Assembly: GCA_036653595.1 (NCBI GenBank)
Contig: JAVVTQ010000051.1
Span: 1 to 8,803, forward strand
Direction: 5' to 3'
DNA length: 8,803 nt
Origin: JAVVTQ01 sp036653595
Lineage (GTDB): Bacteria; Bacillota; Clostridia; Oscillospirales; Ruminococcaceae
The stretch's first letter is position 1, and the number at the start of each line of letters is the position of its first letter. The notes under the pieces are model-generated. The model made no database searches, was not told where the DNA came from, and saw nothing but the letters and a program-made list of their open reading frames with translations. The position numbers and the translations under genes were made by a program. Positions 1-4,046 of the stretch are shown here, piece by piece.

Positions 1-28
1 ATTGAAGCCACTAAATAGGCGGTTTTGC

Positions 29-57
29 TTGACTATACCCCCTATATGTGGTAGAAT
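29..57 (+). promoter_or_regulatory. Sigma-70-type promoter before the scaffold gene
   Basis: The -35 box TTGACT lies at 29-34 and the -10 box TAGAAT at 52-57, with an ideal 17-base spacer. Transcription would start near 64. No start codon with a good ribosome binding site follows before the hairpin terminator at 114-160, so the immediate product looks like a short RNA rather than an mRNA leader, although readthrough would reach the scaffold and capsid genes. A strong, host-type promoter inside a head module is unusual, because head genes are normally read from an upstream late promoter. Confidence 0.75.
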
Positions 58-63
58 AGAATA

Positions 64-160
64 AATTGAATAGGCATGAGTACCGCCCCTTGTGGGTTAG
101 TCTTAAATATTAAGGCATGGGAAATAATTCTTCGGAGTTATTCTCATGCCTTTTCTTTTT
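64..160 (+). ncRNA. Candidate structured phage RNA or attenuator leader
   Basis: This roughly 97-base transcript starts just after the promoter at 29-57 and ends at an intrinsic terminator. Visible helices are CCGC/GTGG (83-86 with 92-95), a perfect CTTAA/TTAAG hairpin (102-106 with 110-114), and a stem at 121-142 capped by a C(UUCG)G tetraloop at 130-135. The 3' segment CTCATGCC (143-150) can pair perfectly with GGCATGAG (73-80), or with one wobble with the near-repeat GGCATGGG (114-121). The RNA lies directly upstream of the scaffold gene. Published comparative surveys include RNA motifs that I recall as GP20-a and GP20-b, named for phage GP20 scaffold genes, but I cannot confirm a match. 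It could be a free small RNA or a cis-acting leader of the capsid operon. Confidence 0.6.
114..160 (+). terminator. Intrinsic terminator with UUCG tetraloop
   Basis: The left arm at 114-130 pairs with the right arm at 135-150 around a UUCG loop (131-134). The stem contains one bulged A and a few wobble pairs and is followed by TTTTCTTTTT at 151-160. It should stop transcripts from the promoter at 29-57, and possibly also late transcripts from upstream unless these are antiterminated. Confidence 0.75.
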
Positions 161-198
161 ACAAAATAGTCCACTTCGGACGTTAAACGGAGGTATTT

Positions 199-609
199 AT
201 GGAAAATCAAGAGAACATGCAAAACAACAACCCTGGTACAGGGGAAAAGACTTTTTCACAGGATGATGTAAATCGCATTGTTGGTGAACGCCTTGCAAAG
301 GAAAAAACCAAGGGCGATACAGATTTCAGTAAAAAGGAACAGGATTTGCAGCAGCGTGAACTTCGACTGACCGCAAAAGAACTGTTAAATGAAAAGGGCT
401 TATCGGTGCAGTTGTTAGATGCTCTGAATTGCACAAGCAAGGATTCACTGGAAAAGAGCATTTCACTTATAGAAAAGGCATTCAACGAAATTAAAAAGGA
501 AGCACCCAACCGACAAATTAAAGGTGCTGTACCTGGTCAAAGTAAAGACAACGATTCTGAACTTGACACTGGTGATGCAGCCATTAGAAAGGCTATGGGG
601 CTTCAATAA
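199..609 (+). CDS. DUF4355-type phage capsid scaffold protein
   Basis: This 136-residue acidic and lysine-rich protein matches the DUF4355/GP20-like family found directly before the major capsid gene in many Firmicutes siphophages. Such proteins are thought to act as internal scaffolds during procapsid assembly and then to leave or be degraded. The diagnostic N-terminal segment TFSQDDVNRIVGERLAKEK sits at about residues 18-36. It is followed by a charged helical stretch (about 37-65) likely to form a coiled coil, and by a second amphipathic helix region (about 80-100). The C terminus is polar and disordered in appearance and ends in KAMGLQ, as is common in the family. The start is fixed by a GGAGG site at 189-193, five bases before ATG. 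The capsid gene follows 17 bases after the stop. The family call is strong; the scaffold role is inferred from family and position. Confidence 0.85.
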   Translation: MENQENMQNNNPGTGEKTFSQDDVNRIVGERLAKEKTKGDTDFSKKEQDLQQRELRLTAKELLNEKGLSVQLLDALNCTSKDSLEKSISLIEKAFNEIKKEAPNRQIKGAVPGQSKDNDSELDTGDAAIRKAMGLQ

Positions 610-626
610 GAGAGGAAGCATAAACT

Positions 627-1415
627 ATGGCTATAAATTTAGCAACAAAATTCCTTTTAACAAACAATGACTTTGACTGGACTGGTGCAAAGACCGTCAA
701 GGTCTACAAGGTATCTACATCAACCATGAATGACTATGACCGCCCTGGTACAGGCACTAACTGGTCACGCTATGGTGCGGTGCAGGGATTGGATGCAGTG
801 ACAGAAGAATTCACCCTGACAAAAGACCGTTCTTTCACCTTTGCCATTGATAAACTGGATTCTGATGAAACAGTGCAGAACCTTCAAGCAGCATCCGCAC
901 TTGCAAGACAGCTTCGTGAAGTGGTTGTACCAGAGGTTGATTCCTATGTGTATGGTGTGATGTGTGCCAAGGCAGGCAGCAAGCCCACAGCCAAGGCATT
1001 GACCAAGACCAATATCTACACTGAAATTCTTGCAGGTAATCAGGCTCTTGACAATGCGGAAGTTCCTGAAACAGGTAGAATCATCATTGTGACCCCTGAT
1101 GTGTATGTGCTGATGAAGCAGGACACCAACATCACAATGGAAACCAATATTGGTAATGATTTAAGGCTAAAGGGTGTTATTGGCATGTTGGATGGTGCAA
1201 CGGTCATCAAAGTACCTGCCAACCGCCTACCTGCCAAATTTGGCTTTATGATTGCCCATCCAGTGGCAACCGTAGCCCCTACCAAATTAGAGGACTACAA
1301 GATTCACGTTGACCCACCTGGTATCAGTGGCTCATTGGTGGAAGGTCGTATCAACTATGATGCGTTTGTCCTTGATAACAAGGTGAAGGCACTGTATTAC
1401 CAGGCATTAGCATAA
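627..1415 (+). CDS. Phage major capsid protein
   Basis: The 262-residue product resembles the short major capsid proteins of Clostridia phages that lack an N-terminal delta domain and use a separate scaffold. Recognisable blocks are DFDWTGAKTVKVYKVST near residues 15-32, RYGAVQGLDAVTEEFTLTKDRSFTF near 48-72, and AIDKLDSDET near 73-82. A helix rich in A, Q and R (about 85-105) matches the spine helix of the HK97 fold. RIIIVTPDVY (151-160) and the C-terminal SLVEGRINYDAFVLDNKVKALYYQ segment are also typical. AGAGGA at 611-616 precedes the ATG by ten bases. The scaffold gene lies directly upstream, and a strong hairpin follows the stop codon. The fold assignment is from family knowledge and sequence pattern, without a structural match. 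Confidence 0.9.
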   Translation: MAINLATKFLLTNNDFDWTGAKTVKVYKVSTSTMNDYDRPGTGTNWSRYGAVQGLDAVTEEFTLTKDRSFTFAIDKLDSDETVQNLQAASALARQLREVVVPEVDSYVYGVMCAKAGSKPTAKALTKTNIYTEILAGNQALDNAEVPETGRIIIVTPDVYVLMKQDTNITMETNIGNDLRLKGVIGMLDGATVIKVPANRLPAKFGFMIAHPVATVAPTKLEDYKIHVDPPGISGSLVEGRINYDAFVLDNKVKALYYQALA

Positions 1416-1420
1416 TGATG

Positions 1421-1455
1421 TGGGGTGTGTGGATATATGCCACATGCCCCATTTT
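1421..1455 (+). terminator. Hairpin terminator/attenuator after the capsid gene
   Basis: Bases 1421-1432 pair with 1440-1451 in a continuous 12-base-pair stem (two adjacent G-U wobbles) around a seven-base loop. TTTT follows at 1452-1455. It begins six bases after the capsid stop codon. The U-tract is short, so partial termination is likely. Such a site would make capsid mRNA more abundant than the downstream connector genes, or it could protect the capsid message 3' end. Confidence 0.6.
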
Positions 1456-1480
1456 CAATAATCGAAAGGATGACAAGGAC

Positions 1481-1747
1481 ATGAAGCATATAGACAGATT
1501 GATGATTAAGGCAAAGGAAATTGTAAACAGATGTGCTGAAAAGTTAGTATTAGCGTTTATATATCCTGATGGTAATATGTGGGTTGCTGATGGTAGGCTT
1601 TGGGATGGTAAACCTGGCAGTGGTGAAACTTCTGCAACGTGTAAATGCAGAACCATAGATGAAGCCATTGAAGCATTAAATCAGCTTGCAGAAACGCATC
1701 CCAATGATAAGCCTGTAACCATTATCATTGATGATTTGGTTGAATAG
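1481..1747 (+). CDS. Small phage protein of unknown function
   Basis: This 88-residue protein (starting MKHIDRLMIKAKEIV) has a predicted N-terminal helix. A short beta-rich centre follows (LAFIYPDGNMWVADGRLWDG, about residues 23-42), then a helix of the type TIDEAIEALNQLAE, and a C-terminal strand VTIIIDDLVE. I do not recognise a named family. The reading frame stays open upstream to an ATG at 1415 that overlaps the capsid stop. That extension would translate the hairpin at 1421-1455 into an unlikely W/C-rich sequence, and it has no ribosome binding site other than capsid coding sequence. The ATG at 1481 has GAAAGGA at 1464-1470, so it is preferred. The position between capsid and connector genes suggests a minor head or accessory role, but nothing in the sequence proves it. 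Confidence 0.7.
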   Translation: MKHIDRLMIKAKEIVNRCAEKLVLAFIYPDGNMWVADGRLWDGKPGSGETSATCKCRTIDEAIEALNQLAETHPNDKPVTIIIDDLVE

Positions 1748-1758
1748 GCGGTGACATC

Positions 1759-1974
1759 ATGGCAAGAAGGAAGTCAATAAAGCTGTCCAGCCCGTCAGAG
1801 GTTAGAAAGGCACTGTCCAGGGTCGCTAATATGGTGCTGAATGGTGACCTTGACCCAAAGGCAGCGAACAGTATTATTCTTGCTTGCAATGCCATTTTAG
1901 GCGGTATCAGAACGGATGAACAGGAAAAGAAAATCAGAGAGTTAGAACAACTTCTGATGGAAAGGAATAAATAA
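1759..1974 (+). CDS. Small conserved phage protein, unknown function
   Basis: The 71-residue product is basic at its N terminus (MARRKSIKLSSPSEVRKALSRV) and then almost wholly helical, ending in a charged helix KKIRELEQLLMERNK that could self-associate. Similar short proteins, with the pattern of RRALSRVxNMVLNGxLxPKxANxI followed by ILGxIRxDEQEKK, occur in many Clostridia prophages. They look like regulators or terminase-associated helical proteins, but I know of no established function. A GGCGGTGA stretch beginning at the previous stop codon (1747-1754) may serve as the ribosome binding site. The gene ends one base before the start codon of the next gene, which suggests translational coupling. 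Confidence 0.75.
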   Translation: MARRKSIKLSSPSEVRKALSRVANMVLNGDLDPKAANSIILACNAILGGIRTDEQEKKIRELEQLLMERNK

Positions 1975-1975
1975 A

Positions 1976-2332
1976 ATGAATAGCGTGAAAAAAGCACTTC
2001 AAATGCTGTGGAAAGACACTTGCACAGTAACAGAATATCAGTCATACAAGAAGCCTAATGGCTCAACTGGATTCAAGGAAGTTGTTGTTTTGGAAAATCA
2101 GCAGTGCAAGCTATCTTTTCAAACACTTCAACCAACGAATCAGACAGGCACAGCAGCACAGCTTGTACAGGCAACAAAGCTGTTTCTTGATAATGCAGTG
2201 AATGTAAAGCCTGGTTCAAAAATCACAGTTCTGCATGAGGGTAGAACCTTTGAATTCAAAGATAGTGGTTTACCTGGTGTTTTCCCCAATCATCAGGAAA
2301 TCATGTTGAGCACATTTGATGGGTGGGCTTAG
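1976..2332 (+). CDS. Putative phage head-closure/connector protein
   Basis: This 118-residue protein begins with a short helix (MNSVKKALQMLWKDTCTVTEYQ). The rest is mainly beta, with the sequence VVVLENQQCKLSFQTL (about 36-51), LFLDNAVNVKPGSKITVLHEGRTFEFKDSG (about 69-98) and a C-terminal HQEIMLSTFDGWA. The motif of a strand, then KPGSKI.V..G....., then PG.F..HQE is typical of small Clostridia siphophage proteins lying after the capsid genes. These are placed at the head-tail connector, where they close the head after DNA packaging. AAAGGA at 1961-1966, nine bases before the ATG, sets the start. In related phages a gp10-like protein and tail genes follow. Here the DUF1492 gene follows instead, so this looks like the last head gene left. 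The exact connector role is inferred. Confidence 0.7.
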   Translation: MNSVKKALQMLWKDTCTVTEYQSYKKPNGSTGFKEVVVLENQQCKLSFQTLQPTNQTGTAAQLVQATKLFLDNAVNVKPGSKITVLHEGRTFEFKDSGLPGVFPNHQEIMLSTFDGWA

Positions 2333-2362
2333 GAAGTAGTATTATTGAGAAAGGGTGATGTT

Positions 2363-2809
2363 ATGTTGAATGAAAAACAAATATCTGCTAAACAGTATTT
2401 GAAACAGGCTTACCGCTGCAACGAGTTGTTAAAGAATAACCTGACAGAGGTTGAGAATCTTCGGGCAATGTCAACAAGCATTACTTCACCTGATTTGTCA
2501 AAAGAGAGGGTGAATTGCACACATTCCAATGATGCACCTTTTGAAAAAGCAGTGGTAAAATTGGTTGACCTTGAAAGAATCGTGGAAGATGAAATGAATC
2601 AACTGCTTGACCTTAAAAGCGATATTCGCAAGACCGTCAACCAATTGGAAGATGTGAAGGGTGTTCTTGTCCTACGGTACAGATACCTTGAATTTATGAC
2701 ATGGGAAGCCATAGCCGAAAAGATGACCTATTCCATACGACAGATTCACCGCATACATGAAGCTGCTTTGAATGCTATGGCTGAAATCCTAATGAATAAA
2801 GTAGCATAG
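2363..2809 (+). CDS. DUF1492-type phage sigma-like transcription regulator
   Basis: The 148-residue product has the DUF1492 layout: an N-terminal helix KQYLKQAYRCNELLKN, then a central coiled helix (about 60-98) and a C-terminal helix-turn-helix resembling sigma-70 region 4. The last covers about residues 100-143, with LRYRYLEFMTWEAIAEKM followed by SIRQIHRIHEAAL as the recognition helix. Family members sit at the end of the early region in Firmicutes prophages and are thought to switch on late genes. The ATG at 2363 is preferred because AAAGGG (2350-2355) sits at good spacing; an in-frame TTG at 2345 has no site. Its place directly after head genes, instead of before the terminase, is abnormal and suggests deletion or rearrangement, or a compact satellite. 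Confidence 0.8.
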   Translation: MLNEKQISAKQYLKQAYRCNELLKNNLTEVENLRAMSTSITSPDLSKERVNCTHSNDAPFEKAVVKLVDLERIVEDEMNQLLDLKSDIRKTVNQLEDVKGVLVLRYRYLEFMTWEAIAEKMTYSIRQIHRIHEAALNAMAEILMNKVA

Positions 2810-2878
2810 CAGTGATTTAGAATTGAACTTGTGTCGCATTAGTAACACGATTTGCATAAACCCTTGATATAAGCGGTG

Positions 2879-2907
2879 TTGTAGAAGTTGTAACTTTATG
2901 GTATAAT
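2879..2907 (+). promoter_or_regulatory. Promoter downstream of the DUF1492 gene
   Basis: A -35 box TTGTAG (2879-2884) and a perfect -10 box TATAAT (2902-2907) are separated by 17 bases, giving a start near 2914. In intact prophages the stretch after a DUF1492 gene commonly carries the late promoter leading to the terminase genes, and this may be a remnant of it. No open reading frame with a ribosome binding site lies between this promoter and the terminator at 2991-3028. Confidence 0.65.
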
Positions 2908-2913
2908 ATACGG

Positions 2914-3028
2914 GCTGCCAAGTGCGGTTTTTTGGCGCGGCTTTTGCGGCGACCAATGCGGTCTGTCTGTTGAGAATCGACTGCATAAAAAAGCAAAAAG
3001 CACACTGACGCGAGTGTGCTTTTTGCTT
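2914..3028 (+). ncRNA. Candidate short untranslated transcript ending at a terminator
   Basis: A transcript of about 110 bases would run from the promoter at 2879-2907 to the hairpin at 2991-3028. The region is rich in G and C at its start and contains local pairings: GCCAA with TTGGC (about 2918-2936) and GACC with GGTC (about 2951-2963). No known RNA family is recognised; it is not tRNA, 6S or SRP-like on inspection. It may equally be a truncated phage late leader fused to chromosome. Existence of the transcript is inferred only from the promoter and terminator. Confidence 0.35.
2991..3028. terminator. Bidirectional terminator next to tRNA-Lys
   Basis: Bases 2991-3006 and 3013-3028 are perfectly complementary over 16 pairs around the loop GACGCG. 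On the - strand the GC-rich core (GCACACT/AGTGTGC) is followed by TTTTTGCTTTTTT, a good terminator for the tRNA-Lys transcript. On the + strand it is followed by TTTTTGCTT and would end transcription from the promoter at 2879-2907. Confidence 0.85.
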
Positions 3029-3047
3029 GATGCCGCGTGATGCGGTG

Positions 3048-3123
3048 TGGTGAGATATCGGAGATTCGAACTCCGGACCCATTGCTTAAAAGGCAATTGC
3101 TCTGCCGACTGAGCTAATATCTC
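3048..3123 (-). tRNA. tRNA-Lys (anticodon UUU)
   Basis: Read on the - strand from 3123, the sequence folds into a full cloverleaf of 76 bases including an encoded CCA (3048-3050). The acceptor GAGATAT (3117-3123) pairs perfectly with ATATCTC (3052-3058), and the discriminator is A. The D arm is GCTC/GAGC. The anticodon stem ATTGC/GCAAT encloses loop CTTTTAA with anticodon TTT. The T arm is CGGAG/CTCCG with loop TTCGAAT. It decodes lysine AAA and AAG codons. Its own promoter lies about 70 bases upstream, and a terminator follows about 20 bases beyond the 3' end. Because the 3' half faces the phage genes, it is a plausible integration site. Confidence 0.97.
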
Positions 3124-3194
3124 ATATGATAAAGCCTCGATGCCTAGACACCCAAAGCAACTCTGCATTAGGATGATTGACATAAAGCTCTACT

Positions 3195-3223
3195 ATAATA
3201 TCAAAACCATGAGCTATTGTCAA
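3195..3223 (-). promoter_or_regulatory. Promoter of the tRNA-Lys gene
   Basis: On the - strand a consensus TTGACA (3218-3223) and TATTAT (3195-3200) are separated by exactly 17 bases. The start would be near 3188, leaving a leader of about 65 bases that must be removed from the tRNA 5' end by RNase P. Near-consensus boxes fit the high expression expected of a stable RNA gene. Confidence 0.8.
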
Positions 3224-3325
3224 TGTTTACGCGCTATTTTTTATTGAGAGGGAATTATGGCGAAAAGAGGGCGATTTTATCAGATGCGGCGCGGAATCGA
3301 AATATGACAAAATTATGCAGAATGT

Positions 3326-3354
3326 TTGATAAGCGCTTCAAATTGGGTTAAAAT
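3326..3354 (+). promoter_or_regulatory. Promoter of the HD-domain gene
   Basis: A -35 box TTGATA (3326-3331) and a -10 box TAAAAT (3349-3354) are separated by 17 bases. Transcription would begin about 25 bases before the start codon at 3385, with GGAGGG at 3371-3376 inside the short leader. Confidence 0.65.
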
Positions 3355-3384
3355 ATAAGCAGCAAAAAGTGGAGGGAATTGAGA

Positions 3385-3978
3385 ATGACATCAGACAGAT
3401 TTGAGAGGCAGCTGGAATTTTTGGTTGAGGCCGACAAGATGAAAACGATTGTGCGCAGGACGATGCTCGTCGACAAGTCGCGCCGCGAAAATGACGCAGA
3501 GCACTCGTGGCATTTTGCGCTTATGGCGATGATACTCGCCCAATACTGCGAAGACGAGAGCGTCGACATGCTGCGTGTTCTCAAAATGGCGCTTGTACAT
3601 GACCTCATTGAGGTCTACGCCGGGGACACTTTTGCATATGACAAGGCAGGCAACCTCACAAAAGAGAAGCGAGAAAAAGAGGCGGCAGATCGCCTTTTTG
3701 GAATTCTACCCGAAGATCAGGGAGCCGAGATTCGCGCGCTGTGGGAGGAATTTGACGCGATGGAGACTCCCGATTCGCGCTATGCCGCCTCCATAGACAG
3801 GCTTCAGCCCTTTGTCAACAATTACATGACACAAGGGTACACATGGGCAGAGGGAGATGTCAGCCGCGCTCAGGTGTATGACCGCATTGGAATTGTAAAG
3901 AGCACAATGCCGCAGATTTGGGGCTTTGTCGAAAAGGTCATTGAGGAAGCGGTTGAAAATGGACAGCTAAAGCCATGA
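3385..3978 (+). CDS. HD-domain phosphohydrolase, YfbR/HDDC2-like
   Basis: The 197-residue protein belongs to the HD superfamily of metal-dependent phosphohydrolases. Its pattern is closest to the YfbR/HDDC2 group, which removes phosphate from 5'-deoxynucleoside monophosphates in the cytoplasm. The metal-binding residues are in place: H40 in ENDAEHSWH, H72-D73 in ALVHDLIEVYAGDT, and D138 in ASIDRLQP. Length is close to the family norm of roughly 190-200. GGAGGG (3371-3376) lies eight bases before the ATG at 3385; an in-frame TTG at 3379 is too close to it to be used. The gene has its own promoter, is monocistronic, and converges on pheT with a shared hairpin between. Substrate specificity is inferred from the family. 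A housecleaning or nucleotide-pool role is likely but not shown. Confidence 0.85.
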   Translation: MTSDRFERQLEFLVEADKMKTIVRRTMLVDKSRRENDAEHSWHFALMAMILAQYCEDESVDMLRVLKMALVHDLIEVYAGDTFAYDKAGNLTKEKREKEAADRLFGILPEDQGAEIRALWEEFDAMETPDSRYAASIDRLQPFVNNYMTQGYTWAEGDVSRAQVYDRIGIVKSTMPQIWGFVEKVIEEAVENGQLKP

Positions 3979-3985
3979 ATAACAA

Positions 3986-4015
3986 AGGGCGCCACCGCAA
4001 AAGCGGCGACGCCCT
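3986..4015. terminator. Shared hairpin between convergent HD gene and pheT
   Basis: AGGGCG and the bases that follow (3986-3998) pair with 4003-4015 around an AAAA loop, with two mismatches in a 13-base stem. On the - strand, TTTGTT follows, giving a modest terminator for pheST. On the + strand, TATATATTT follows, a weak one for the HD gene, whose stop codon is seven bases away. Confidence 0.65.
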
Positions 4016-4046
4016 ATATATTTGCGATGAAATTAATACAGCCAGA

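Noticed and set aside
1..18. Frame 1 reads IEATK and then a stop, possibly the last codons of an upstream minor head gene.
   Set aside because: Five codons are too few to support a gene call, although a coding end just before the promoter at 29 would fit the usual head gene order.
231..243. Palindromic CCCTGGTACAGGG, with a 12-base copy at 743-754.
   Set aside because: Both copies lie in coding sequence and encode the same PGTG residues, so coincidence of codon choice is enough to explain them.
1415..1480. An upstream extension of the 88-residue gene starting at the ATG that overlaps the capsid stop codon.
   Set aside because: It would translate the 12-base-pair hairpin and gives a W/C-rich stretch with no dedicated ribosome binding site; the ATG at 1481 has GAAAGGA upstream.
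2789..3183. Open frames on the - strand across the tRNA and terminator region.
   Set aside because: They run through the tRNA-Lys gene and the perfect terminator palindrome and have no ribosome binding site.
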